This document shows, in pieces, positions 31,079 through 40,115 of a DNA stretch of 64,000 nucleotides (positions are counted from its first letter, which is position 1; each line of letters starts with the position of its first letter). The DNA is from Nanobdellota archaeon (GTDB lineage Archaea > Nanobdellota > Nanobdellia > Pacearchaeales > GW2011-AR1), in contig JANLHM010000005.1 of assembly GCA_024654565.1 (NCBI GenBank), forward strand, positions 147,331 to 211,330, given 5' to 3'. The notes under the pieces are model-generated. The model saw only the letters and a program-made list of their open reading frames with translations. It did no database searches and was not told the origin of the DNA. The position numbers and the translations under genes are program-made.

Positions 31079-33022
31079 TTAACCTTTCAACCTTTTAGTT
31101 AGATTTTCTATTCTATTTTTTATTCTTATTGCATCCTCAAATTCAAGTTTTTCGGCAAGTTCTTTCATCTGTGACTCAAGTTCGATAATTAAATTTGGGA
31201 TTTCCTTTTTGGGAATGTGCTTTGTGTCTGTTAAATCAACTTCTTTTTCTTTTACGGGTTTCACGATTGTTTTTGGGGTGATGTTATTCTCTTTATTGAA
31301 CTTTTCCTGGATTTCCCTTCTTCTCCTTGTTTCTGAAAGGGCTGTTTTTATTGAATCAGTTAACACATCTGCATAAAGAATTACTTTTGAATCTAAATTC
31401 CTTGCAGCACGACCTATTGTTTGAATTAAAGATTTATCATTTCTTAAAAACCCCTCTTTATCGGCGTCGAGAATCCCGACAAACCCCACTTCAGGAATGT
31501 CGAGTCCCTCTCTTAAAAGGTTTATCCCGACAAGAACATCAAACTTTCCTAAACGCAATTCCCTTATGATTTCAGTTCTTTCAAGGGTGTCTATTTCTGA
31601 ATGGAGGTATCTTGTTTTGATATTGTTTTCAGACAAATATTCAGAGAGTTCTTCAGCTAATTTTTTCGTGAGGGTCGTTACAAGAACCCGGTTTCCCCTC
31701 TTTATTGCACTTCCAATTTCACGAGTTACATCTAAGACTTGAGACTTTGCAGGACGAACTTCTACTTCAGGGTCAAGTAGACCAGTTGGTCTAATTATTT
31801 GCTCAACAATTCCTTTTGAATTTGAATGTTCATAAAAACCAGGGGTTGCCGAAACAAAAATTGTTTTATTCTTTTTAATATACTCTTCAAACTCTTCAAA
31901 TTTAAGGGGTCGGTTGTCGTATGCACTTGTTAACCTAAAACCATAATCAATAAGATTTTTTTTTCTTGCTCTGTCTCCTTTAAACATTCCATGAAGTTGG
32001 GGGATTGTCTGGTGACTTTCATCAATTACAATTAAAAACTTCCCTGAAAAATAATCAAGAAGGCAATAAGGTTTTTCTCCCTCGCTTCTCTTGTCAAAAT
32101 GTCTTGAATAATTTTCTATTCCCTTGCAATAACCCGTTTCTTTAATCATCTCTAAATCATAGCGCGTTCTTTGATTTAACCTATGGGATTCTAAGGGTTC
32201 TAATTTAGGTAAATCTTTTTTTAATTGTTCTAAGATAGAATCTTTTACTTCTTCAAACTCTTCACTTGAAATAACAAAGTGTTTTGCGGGGTAAACGGTG
32301 AAGTGGTCCCACATTTCAACTCTTTTTCCCGTCATCCTGTCCAATTCTGTGAGTGTTGCTATTTTGTCTTCAAACAATTCAATTCTAATTATATTTTCAT
32401 AACCAGACGGAATAAAATCAATTGTGTCTCCCTTCACTCTGAAAACTCCTGGAGAAATTTGAGTGTCATTCCTTTTATACTGGGAATCAATAAACTTCAA
32501 AAGAAGGTCCCTTCTTTTTATTTCCATTCCTTTTTCAAGTGAAAACCTAAATCCAAGGTAATTTTTTGGGTTTCCAAGACCATATATACATGAAACCGAT
32601 GCCACAACAATTGTGTCCTTCCTTCCCAAAACTGAAGAAGTTGCTGCAAGTCTCATTTGATCTAGCTTCGCGTTTATTGCCGCATCTTTCTCTATATATT
32701 GGTCTGTTGTAGGAAGGTATGACTCTGGTTGGTAATAATCATAATAGGAAACAAAGTATTCTACTTTATTTTTTGGAAATAGAGTTTTTAATTCTTCATA
32801 GAGTTGTGCTGCGAGAGTTTTGTTGTGGGCAATTACTAATGTAGGCATCTGAACTTTTTCGATTACGTTTGCAATTGTGAAAGTTTTTCCAGAGCCAGTT
32901 ACTCCAAGAAGGGTTTGAATTTTCTTTCCTTTCTTTATCCCTTCTGTTAATTCCCTTATTGCTTCTGGCTGAGATCCTGCTGGCTTATGCTCTGAAACAA
33001 TCTTAAAATTTTGAGTTTCCAT
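31079..33022 (-). CDS. uvrB: Excinuclease ABC subunit B
   Basis: 647 residues from ATG at 33022; the TTG at 33043 would add seven residues of unlike sequence. UvrB is the damage-verifying helicase-like ATPase of bacterial-type nucleotide excision repair. Walker A is GVTGSGKTF, the beta-hairpin YYDYYQPESYLP follows, and the helicase motifs DESHQTIPQ, SATPGFYE and QTIGRAARN are present. The UvrC-binding domain closes the protein (ELESQMKELAEKLEFEDAI). It is next to uvrC and near uvrA; the trio is bacterial in origin and present in some archaea. Confidence 0.96.
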   Translation of the reverse strand: METQNFKIVSEHKPAGSQPEAIRELTEGIKKGKKIQTLLGVTGSGKTFTIANVIEKVQMPTLVIAHNKTLAAQLYEELKTLFPKNKVEYFVSYYDYYQPESYLPTTDQYIEKDAAINAKLDQMRLAATSSVLGRKDTIVVASVSCIYGLGNPKNYLGFRFSLEKGMEIKRRDLLLKFIDSQYKRNDTQISPGVFRVKGDTIDFIPSGYENIIRIELFEDKIATLTELDRMTGKRVEMWDHFTVYPAKHFVISSEEFEEVKDSILEQLKKDLPKLEPLESHRLNQRTRYDLEMIKETGYCKGIENYSRHFDKRSEGEKPYCLLDYFSGKFLIVIDESHQTIPQLHGMFKGDRARKKNLIDYGFRLTSAYDNRPLKFEEFEEYIKKNKTIFVSATPGFYEHSNSKGIVEQIIRPTGLLDPEVEVRPAKSQVLDVTREIGSAIKRGNRVLVTTLTKKLAEELSEYLSENNIKTRYLHSEIDTLERTEIIRELRLGKFDVLVGINLLREGLDIPEVGFVGILDADKEGFLRNDKSLIQTIGRAARNLDSKVILYADVLTDSIKTALSETRRRREIQEKFNKENNITPKTIVKPVKEKEVDLTDTKHIPKKEIPNLIIELESQMKELAEKLEFEDAIRIKNRIENLTKRLKG

Positions 33023-33079
33023 AAAAAAAGATAAAATAACCAAGTTAAAAGAGTTTCGGATAAACCTATTCTTAAATTT

Positions 33080-34654
33080 TTAAGACTTGTCAAAAAACCT
33101 TTTGGTCCTTCTTTCTCTTTGAAATTTTAAAACAAACCGATGAGCTTCGTCCCTTATTTCCCTTAAAAACAGAAGCCCCTTATTTTTGTTGTCCAATTTA
33201 AGGACTCGGCCATCAGGCAAGTATATTTCTTCCTCTCTCTTTGCAAGAGAAATTATTGGAACCTTTACTTCTATTTCATCAAGAGCTTTTATTGATGAAC
33301 TTAACTGCCCCTTTCCTCCGTCAATTACAACGAGGTCGGGCATTGGTTCTTTATTTATTTTTAATTTGGAATACCTTCTTCTTACAACCTCATTCATTGC
33401 CCTGAAGTCATCATTTCCTTCAAAAGACTTTATTTTAAATTTCCTGTAATTAGACTTATACGGTTTTCCATTCTGAAACTGCACCATTGAGGCCACCACC
33501 TCAGTTCCCGAAAGGTGAGAGATGTCAAAACATTCAATTACTTTTGGGGAGGATTGCAGATTTAATACAAACTTTAAATCCTCAACTTTCCTAATATCCC
33601 CAAAGTATTGAATTTCTATATTCTTTAAAATGAGGTTGAGAAGCTCTTTCAACTCTCCTTTTTTAGAAAAAATTACTTGAGACTTTGAACCTTTCTTTTT
33701 CGTTAAAAATTCATTTATTGAGGAAGGTACTTTTTCAGGAATAATTACTTTTTTGGGAATTTTATTTTCCCCATAAAATTGAATTAAGAACTCTTCAAGA
33801 AAGTCCTCCTTAAAATCAAATTCAAAAGACCTTTTATTTTCAAGGCTTCCCTTGTTAATATTAAAAATCATAAGGTAAATTTTTTCACCCTTACGAAGAT
33901 AGTTTAGAATATCCTCGTCATAAATTTTATTCCTCTCCACATTCTGTTTTTCACTTAAAGAATTTACCGCCCTTATTTCATCTCTTAGAACCAGTGCTTT
34001 TTCATAATCTTTTTTTTCTGATGCTTTTTCCATCTTTCCTTCTAAGGCATTAATTAATTCTGAGCCCTTTCCTTTCAAAACCAATTTTGCTTTACGTATG
34101 TTTTCCAGATATTCTTCTTCAGAAATTTTATTTATGCAAGGAGCAGAACAAATCCCTAAATCATAACGAATACACTTCTTCTTGGGAAGACTCCTGCACG
34201 TTCTTATACGAAAAGTTTTGTTTAGTGTTTCAAGAAGGTAATCTCTTGTTTTCCCGGAAGTAAAAGGCCCAAAAACTTCTGATTCAAATTTTTTGTTTTT
34301 TATCCTTTCAGTTCTTGAAGCAATGAGCCTCGGAAATTTTTCAGAGGTTAACCCAATTACTGAATAAGACTTTGAGTCTTTCAGATTGATGTTATATTTC
34401 GGGGTGTGTTTTTTAATAAGGTTGTTTTCTAAGAGAAGTGCCTCCACTTCCGAATCAGTTGCGATAAAATCTATTTTATGGATATTTTTAATAAGAGCCT
34501 TTGTTTTTGAGTCAAGGTCTTTATTAAGAAAATAACTTTCTACTCTTTTTTTGAGATTTTTTGCCTTTCCCACATATATGACTTTTCCGGATTCATCTTC
34601 ATAAAGGTAACAACCCGAACTTTCCGGAAGAAGGGGAATTTCTTTTTTATCCAT
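33080..34654 (-). CDS. uvrC: Excinuclease ABC subunit C
   Basis: 524 residues. The GIY-YIG nuclease is at the N-terminus (GCYLYEDESGKVIYVGKAKNL), which cuts 3' to damage. The Cys cluster CRSLPKKKCIRYDLGICSAPC, a UVR motif and the RNase H-like half with ECFDISHLSGTEVVASM and DLVVIDGGKGQL (5' cut) follow. The protein ends without a tandem helix-hairpin-helix, so it is shorter than the roughly 600 residues of bacterial UvrC. It probably shares a leftward unit with uvrB. The start at 34654 lies in an AT-rich divergent promoter with the gene at 34727. Confidence 0.94.
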   Translation of the reverse strand: MDKKEIPLLPESSGCYLYEDESGKVIYVGKAKNLKKRVESYFLNKDLDSKTKALIKNIHKIDFIATDSEVEALLLENNLIKKHTPKYNINLKDSKSYSVIGLTSEKFPRLIASRTERIKNKKFESEVFGPFTSGKTRDYLLETLNKTFRIRTCRSLPKKKCIRYDLGICSAPCINKISEEEYLENIRKAKLVLKGKGSELINALEGKMEKASEKKDYEKALVLRDEIRAVNSLSEKQNVERNKIYDEDILNYLRKGEKIYLMIFNINKGSLENKRSFEFDFKEDFLEEFLIQFYGENKIPKKVIIPEKVPSSINEFLTKKKGSKSQVIFSKKGELKELLNLILKNIEIQYFGDIRKVEDLKFVLNLQSSPKVIECFDISHLSGTEVVASMVQFQNGKPYKSNYRKFKIKSFEGNDDFRAMNEVVRRRYSKLKINKEPMPDLVVIDGGKGQLSSSIKALDEIEVKVPIISLAKREEEIYLPDGRVLKLDNKNKGLLFLREIRDEAHRFVLKFQRERRTKRFFDKS

Positions 34655-34726
34655 ATATTTTCAACAAACCTCCCAATTATAAATTTGTTGGAAAAGTTAT
34701 TTAAACAAAAGTTTTCTTTGTATTTC

Positions 34727-35167
34727 ATGAAAACTTTTTTTGCCATAATCCTTTTCTTTTTTCTTTTAGTTGGAAGTATTAGTGCTTTAGAAATTAACGG
34801 AAAAAATGTATCTTGTGAAGACTTTGAGTCATTTAATGAAAATTTCGGGGGAAAGGGTGTTCCCTCTTCAATTCCATATCAAAATGAAATTTTAAATGTC
34901 TACATTAAAAATGAGAGTTTTGGACACATAAAAGTTGAAAAAGGAAATTTTTCTAACTTTTCTTGTGAAAAAAGTGACAACGCGACATATGACCTGAAAA
35001 TTAATAACCTTTCTATTTTTGAAAACCTTGACTCAAACCAAAGCTTGATTGAAACTTTAAACAAAAAATTGTCTGATAAAGAGATTGAAGTTGAAGGACT
35101 TACTTTAGGAAAAAAAATAAAATGGTTTTTTACGACAATTTTGTTAAAAGTTTTAGGTTGGTTTTAA
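34727..35167 (+). CDS. Secreted or membrane-anchored protein, unknown
   Basis: 146 residues from the ATG at 34727, where a signal peptide begins (FFAIILFFFLLVGSISALE); the TTG at 34685 is disfavoured. The mature part is polar with Asn/Ser-rich strands, TYDLKINNLSIFENL, then EGLTLGKKIKWFFTTILLKVLGWF, a C-terminal amphipathic or membrane segment. No family is recognised. It interrupts the uvr genes on the opposite strand and ends four bases before the uvrA stop. Confidence 0.6.
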   Translation: MKTFFAIILFFFLLVGSISALEINGKNVSCEDFESFNENFGGKGVPSSIPYQNEILNVYIKNESFGHIKVEKGNFSNFSCEKSDNATYDLKINNLSIFENLDSNQSLIETLNKKLSDKEIEVEGLTLGKKIKWFFTTILLKVLGWF

Positions 35168-35171
35168 AAAT

Positions 35172-37964
35172 TTAACTTAATATTTTTTTTAAATACTTTC
35201 CAGTCCAACTCTTTGGATTTTTTGAAACTTCTTCAGGAGTTCCTTTTGCAATTACGAGTCCTCCACCTTCTCCTCCTTCAGGACCTAAATCAATGATGTG
35301 GTCTGCACATTTTATAACGTCAAGATTGTGTTCGATTACTACCATTGTGTTTCCCTTATCGACTAAGTCTTGAAGAACCTCCACTAATTTTTTTACATCA
35401 TGGAAATGTAACCCTGTTGTTGGTTCGTCTAAAATATAAAGCGTTTTACCTAAAGTCCTTTTCCCCAGTTCCCGAGTTAATTTTATCCTCTGACTCTCTC
35501 CCCCTGAAAGAGTTGTTGAACTTTGGCCCAAGTGGATATATCCTAAACCCACTTTAACAAGAGTTTCAAGTTTATTTTTAATTGAAGGAATAAATGCAAA
35601 AAAGAGGAGTGCCTCTTCAGTTGACATTTCAAGAACTTCGGCAATTGACTTTCCTTTGTAATTTATTTCAAGAGTTTCTTTGTTATACCTCTTTCCTTTA
35701 CAATCTTCACATTCAACATACACATCTGGTAAAAAATTCATTTCTATTTTTATTGTTCCGTCCCCCTTGCATTTCTCGCACCTTCCCCCTTTTACATTAA
35801 ATGAAAACCTTCCAAGCTTGTAGCCTTTTATTTTTGCTTCTTTTGTTTCTGAAAAAACTTTTCTTATTTCATCAAAAACTTTTGTGTATGTTGCAGGATT
35901 ACTTCTCGGAGTTTTTCCGATGGGAGATTGATCAATTATCACAACTTTGTCTATATAGGCGTCTGTATAAATCCCCTTGTGTTTGCCTGGAACTTCTTTT
36001 GAAGAACCGAGTTTTTTTGAAAGCCCTTTATACAAAATTTCATTTACTAAAGTGGATTTGCCTGATCCTGAAACCCCTGTAATCAGATTTAAACATTGTG
36101 TCGGAATGTCAACATCGATTTTTTTTAGATTGTTTTCTTCTGCCTCTTTTATTTTAATTGGAATTCCTAACTCTCTTCTTTTTTCAGGGATTTTAATTTC
36201 TTCTTTTCCTGAGAGATACCTTCCAGTCAGAGAAATTTTATTTTTCTCGATTTCTCCCGGGAGCCCCTGCGCAATTATTTCTCCCCCATGAATTCCTGCT
36301 CCAGGACCTAAATCTACCACATAGTCTGCTGCTCGGATGGTGTCTTCATCATGCTCTACAACAACCAGCGTGTTTCCAAGATCCCTTAATTTATGGAGGG
36401 TTTCAATTAACTTTGAGTTATCTCTTTGGTGTAAACCAATTGAAGGTTCATCCAAAACATAAAGGACACCAGTTAAATTTGAACCAATCTGAGTTGCAAG
36501 TCTTATCCTCTGAGCCTCTCCCCCTGAAAGAGTTCCTGCACTTCTTGAAAGAGAGATATAATTTAACCCCACGTTATCTAAAAATTCGAGTCTTTCCCTT
36601 ATTTCTTTAAGGATTTGTTTTGCAATTAATTCTTTTTTTTCTGACAAAACCAATTTTTTAAAAAAATCTATCCCGTTTTTGACAGAAAGGTCTGTCACTT
36701 CAATTATTGACTTTCCCCCAATTTTTACCGAGAGTATTTTTTCTTTTAACCTTTTACCCAAGCACTTTGGGCAGGTTGACGTTCTCATGAATTTTCCAAG
36801 CTCTTTTTTCCGGTATTCTGAATCTGTCTCTTTGAAAAGTCTTTCTGACTGGGGGAGTATTCCTTCCCACCCATTTTCAAAATGCATTTTCGCTCCCCCT
36901 TTCCAACTTCCGTTTATCTCTTTCTCGGACCCGTAAAGTAGAACATCAAGTTGTTTTTGGGTAAATTTCTCAAGAGGAGTTAACAAATCAAAACCGAAAT
37001 TTTTTCCGACAACTGCAATCTGCTGTTGCCTCCATGAACGCTCTATTTTTCCATAAAGAGCAATTGCCCCATCAAGGATAGACTTTTTTTTATTTGGAAT
37101 AATTAAATCGGGATCAAACTCAATTTTTACACCCAATCCATGACATTCTTCACATGCCCCAAAAGGAGAATTAAATGAAAACATCCTTGGTTGAAGTTCT
37201 TCAAATACAATTCCGCATTCCGGGCAAGAAAGACTGCTTGAAAAAAGCACTTCTTTTTCATTCCCAGATTCAACAATTACTAGTCCCCCAGATTTCTGAA
37301 GAGAATTTTCAACTGCTTCATTAAGTCTGGAAAAATCTTTCACATCAAAAGTGTCAATGATTAAGTCTATATCGTGTTTTTGATATTTCTTCAAATCAAG
37401 TTTTTCGTCTGTCCTAACAACTGTCCCGTCAACCCTTGCTTTTGAGTACCCTTCTTGATTATAATCTGAAATTAATTTTTCATATGTTCCTTTCTTTTGA
37501 CGAACAATTGGAGAAAAGAGGGTAACCTTACCTGAAAATTCCTCCCCAATTTTTTTAGAAATCTCCTCAGGAGTCTGAGAAACAATTGGAAGGTTGTGGA
37601 CGGGGCAATACGGAACACCCGCTCTTGCATAAAGAAGCCTCAAGTAATCATAAACTTCTGTAACTGTTCCCACAGTTGAGCGAGGATTTTTTGAGGTTGT
37701 TTTTTGTTCAATTGAAATTGCAGGGCTTAACCCCTCAATTGAGTCTACATCTGGTTTATTCATAACTCCTAAAAATTGACGAGCATATGAAGACAAGGAT
37801 TCCACATATCTTCTTTGACCTTCTGCATAGAGAGTGTCAAATGCTAATGTTGACTTCCCTGATCCAGAGAGACCAGTAAAAACTATGAACTTTTCCTTCG
37901 GAAGAGTCAAATTTATGTTCTTAAGATTGTGTTCCCTTGCACCTTTTATTACAATATTTTTCAT
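35172..37964 (-). CDS. uvrA: Excinuclease ABC subunit A
   Basis: 930 residues. Two ABC ATPase halves: Walker A FTGLSGSGKST and VSGSGKSTL, signatures GTLSGGEAQRIRLA and TLSGGESQRIKL, Walker B VLDEPSIGLH and ILDEPTTGLH. Zinc-binding groups CPECG with CEECHG, CPKCLGKR and CEKCKGDG with CEDCKGKR are intact. It recognises distorted DNA and loads UvrB. Length and motif order are those of a normal bacterial UvrA. It lies 518 bases past uvrC on the same strand. Confidence 0.97.
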   Translation of the reverse strand: MKNIVIKGAREHNLKNINLTLPKEKFIVFTGLSGSGKSTLAFDTLYAEGQRRYVESLSSYARQFLGVMNKPDVDSIEGLSPAISIEQKTTSKNPRSTVGTVTEVYDYLRLLYARAGVPYCPVHNLPIVSQTPEEISKKIGEEFSGKVTLFSPIVRQKKGTYEKLISDYNQEGYSKARVDGTVVRTDEKLDLKKYQKHDIDLIIDTFDVKDFSRLNEAVENSLQKSGGLVIVESGNEKEVLFSSSLSCPECGIVFEELQPRMFSFNSPFGACEECHGLGVKIEFDPDLIIPNKKKSILDGAIALYGKIERSWRQQQIAVVGKNFGFDLLTPLEKFTQKQLDVLLYGSEKEINGSWKGGAKMHFENGWEGILPQSERLFKETDSEYRKKELGKFMRTSTCPKCLGKRLKEKILSVKIGGKSIIEVTDLSVKNGIDFFKKLVLSEKKELIAKQILKEIRERLEFLDNVGLNYISLSRSAGTLSGGEAQRIRLATQIGSNLTGVLYVLDEPSIGLHQRDNSKLIETLHKLRDLGNTLVVVEHDEDTIRAADYVVDLGPGAGIHGGEIIAQGLPGEIEKNKISLTGRYLSGKEEIKIPEKRRELGIPIKIKEAEENNLKKIDVDIPTQCLNLITGVSGSGKSTLVNEILYKGLSKKLGSSKEVPGKHKGIYTDAYIDKVVIIDQSPIGKTPRSNPATYTKVFDEIRKVFSETKEAKIKGYKLGRFSFNVKGGRCEKCKGDGTIKIEMNFLPDVYVECEDCKGKRYNKETLEINYKGKSIAEVLEMSTEEALLFFAFIPSIKNKLETLVKVGLGYIHLGQSSTTLSGGESQRIKLTRELGKRTLGKTLYILDEPTTGLHFHDVKKLVEVLQDLVDKGNTMVVIEHNLDVIKCADHIIDLGPEGGEGGGLVIAKGTPEEVSKNPKSWTGKYLKKILS

Positions 37965-38284
37965 AAGAAACCCAAAAAAGAATTTCTTTTAAATTCTTTG
38001 GTCACAATTATAAAATTAAATTGAAAATCACAAAAACCGTTAAAAAAGTTATTCGTTTAATCGAAAAAAAGAATTAACCTTTCTTTTTTGAAAATTCTTT
38101 CACTTAGCTCCCTTTATTCAAACAAATTTTGATTTTCTAACTCTCACTTTTGTAAATTTTAAAGGGAAATTTTTTGGAAACCCTTTTTTTAAAATTTAGG
38201 TCCTTCCTAAAACTAAAAAGGAATCTTTTCAAAAAGAAATTAAAAGAAAGTGCAACAGAAGGTCTAAAAACCCTAATTTTTGGG

Positions 38285-38312
38285 AGTTCGTACAATATAT
38301 CTTGTACGAACT
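38285..38312. repeat. Long perfect palindrome
   Basis: AGTTCGTACAA (38285-38295), TATATC, TTGTACGAACT (38302-38312): 11 paired bases around a six-base centre. Each arm resembles the AGTTCGTATAAT motif found singly elsewhere. It could bind a dimer or fold as a cruciform. Confidence 0.7.
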
Positions 38313-38643
38313 TCTGAAAGAAAGACCCAAAATAACCCTAAATTCCTTTAATTTGGCATTAATTATCTTGGTTTTGGGCTTTTAATTGCCTTTGTTTTGA
38401 CCTTTTGGCCTCCTGTTTGGTTTGCCTTGAATCCCTTTGAATTCCCTTTGAAGGCCCTTTAAATTGCCTTTAGGCCTTTCTTTGATTTCCTTTGAATTCC
38501 TCACTATTTTACCCTCTTTTTGATTGAAATTAAAGGCCTGAATGCTTTTTCTCCTTACCGCTGACCTTTCCTTTATTACCCCTTTTATTTTAAAAAAATG
38601 AGATCAAAAATTTCAATTTTTCAAAAAAAAGATTTTCTTCCTG

Positions 38644-38807
38644 ATTATAGGAACTTTTAATTAAAAAAATTTTTCTCTTATTTAAGTTTTTAATAGTTTT
38701 GCACTCTCCTTTCTTTGATTATCAGAACTTTTTATATTTAAAAAGATGCAAAATATTAAAATTAAAAGATGTCTCTCCATTTATTTTTAAATTATACGAA
38801 CTTTTTA
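38644..38807. repeat. Three AAGTTCGTATAAT-like elements
   Basis: On the plus strand: ATTATAGGAACTTTT (38644-38658), ATTATCAGAACTTTTT (38718-38733), ATTATACGAACTTTTTA (38791-38807), with a weaker ATTATGCGAA near 38864. Spacing is about 74 bases in each case. Confidence 0.55.
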
Positions 38808-39047
38808 TTAACGAAACCTGGTTTTAATATAGGATGGAACCTTTTTTTAATAAATTTTATTTAATTATGCGAATGATTTACTCTCTAAACAAGAAATAAA
38901 TATTTTATTAAAATCTTGGAATTTCTGTTATAAATTGTTTGAACTTAGGCGACCTTAATTAAATGAGGAGAATTTTTATGAAATTTGGCTGTTTTCAAGA
39001 AGAATTTATTAAAACCGAGGAAAAACCATTAGGAAAACTGTGTTTAT

Positions 39048-39120
39048 GGCTGTTTGAAGGTGTTTAAACAGCTGTTTTTTTCTGGAAAAAGGCTGTTTGG
39101 GTGTTCAAACAGTTGTTTTT
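39048..39120. repeat. Repeated CTGTTT/AAACAG strip before wHTH gene
   Basis: Two imperfect copies of about 30 bases, each GGCTGTTTG, then GTGTT, then AAACAG and TGTTTTT: 39048-39080 and 39091-39120. The first holds the perfect palindrome AAACAGCTGTTT (39066-39077). The same AAACAG core recurs inside the next gene. Confidence 0.65.
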
Positions 39121-39225
39121 GAGATAACAATAAAAGAGGGAAAATTAATCAAAAAAATGGGGAAAAACGCCTTTTTATCGTCATAAAAGAGAAAGATATT
39201 TAAATGAAAATTTCTTTTAACTTTT

Positions 39226-39864
39226 ATGTTTTGGATTTTTAAGACAAAAAAAAATGTTGAAGAGGTTAGAAAAGAAGCAAAAACAGGTTTTGATGCAGTA
39301 AAAAAAGATATTAATTCTATTGGAACTTGGATTAAACACCTTGATTCTGAAAAAAAGACCCATAAAAAAGAAATTGAACTCTTAAAAGAAGATTTGTCGA
39401 CGCTAAAAGAAGATATTGAAGAAATTAAAAACCTTGTGTCTAACATCGCTGTTTTAAACACAAACAGCCGTTTAAACACCCCGTTTAAAACAGCCAAGCC
39501 ACTGTTTGACAAACAAACAAGTGTTTTTCCTGTTCAAACAGATGTCCAAACAGGTGTCCAAACACCAAATTTAAACAATTTTTCAGTGACCGAGAGGGCA
39601 ATCCTGTTTGTACTCTTGAATACTGACATGAAATTGAGCTACGAAGACCTTGCTGCCATGCTAAATAAGGAAAAGTCTACAATAAGAGGGCAAATAAACT
39701 CGATAAAATCAAAAAGTGAGAGTTTGATAGAAGAAGTAATAGAGAAAAATGGTAAAAAAAGAGTCTTTATCCCTGAGAAAGTTAAAGAAAAACTGTTAAA
39801 AAAGCAAAAAGTGAGTGTTAAAACCCAAAAAGGAAAGGGTGAAAAAGGAAAAAATGAGATTTAA
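39226..39864 (+). CDS. Coiled-coil/winged-helix protein 1
   Basis: 212 residues in three parts. Residues 1-80 are a coiled coil (KKEIELLKEDLSTLKEDIEE). Residues 80-120 are a polar linker with VQTDVQTGVQTPN. Residues 120-195 are a winged helix (VTERAILFVLL, SYEDLAAMLNKEKSTIRGQI, KNGKKRVFIPEKVKEKLL), and the tail is Lys-rich. The gene at 40116 encodes the same architecture. The linker is encoded by three 12-base repeats. It lies 3 kb before orc1/cdc6, so a role in replication or plasmid-like control is possible. ATATTTAAAT sits about 25 bases before the ATG. Confidence 0.72.
   Translation: MFWIFKTKKNVEEVRKEAKTGFDAVKKDINSIGTWIKHLDSEKKTHKKEIELLKEDLSTLKEDIEEIKNLVSNIAVLNTNSRLNTPFKTAKPLFDKQTSVFPVQTDVQTGVQTPNLNNFSVTERAILFVLLNTDMKLSYEDLAAMLNKEKSTIRGQINSIKSKSESLIEEVIEKNGKKRVFIPEKVKEKLLKKQKVSVKTQKGKGEKGKNEI
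39532..39567 (+). repeat. Three 12-bp in-frame repeats in linker
   Basis: Units GTTCAAACAGAT, GTCCAAACAGGT and GTCCAAACACCA lie end to end. GTTCAAACAG of the first unit is also found in the intergenic strip at 39103-39112. Confidence 0.75.
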
Positions 39865-39900
39865 AAGAAGAAAGGGCTCAAAAAAGGCAAAAAGAGAGAG

Positions 39901-39999
39901 TTAAATTGGGAGAGACCCATAGGGGGGGTCAATTTAAACTAAAAAAGCCAGAAAAGGGGGGTTAAATTGAATAGATTTTAGGGAGATTATTCAATTTAA
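39901..39999. terminator. Two hairpins between convergent genes
   Basis: TTAAATTG (39901-39908) pairs with CAATTTAA (39930-39937), with GACCC/GGGTC inside. A second hairpin, TTAAATTGAAT (39962-39972) with ATTCAATTTAA (39989-39999), follows. They lie in the 251-base gap between two converging genes, and probably stop transcription from both sides. Confidence 0.5.
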
Positions 40000-40115
40000 A
40001 ACGAGAAAAGCCCAGAAAGAGAGGTTTTTACGCCTTAAAAGGAAAAGAAAAAGAGACTTTCAGTTATTCGGTGAAGGAGAAAACTGGCAAGAGAAAGAAA
40101 GGATAAAAGAAAAAA

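Larger units (their letters stand above)
37965..39225. other. 1.26-kb gap without a gene
   Basis: No convincing coding frame is seen. The DNA is extremely AT-rich in parts. It contains an 11-bp-arm palindrome (38285-38312), several AAGTTCGTATAAT-like elements (38644-38870), a strip at 38390-38520 with many CCTTTGAATTCC-like units, and duplicated CTGTTT/AAACAG strings (38987-39120) leading to the next gene. The last base stretch holds a TATA-like ATATTTAAAT at 39196. Confidence 0.6.

Noticed and set aside
39105-39512. 135-codon frame opposite the first coiled-coil/wHTH gene
   Set aside because: Antisense to a gene with clear domains; its Ser/Phe composition mirrors the Lys/Glu-rich strand.
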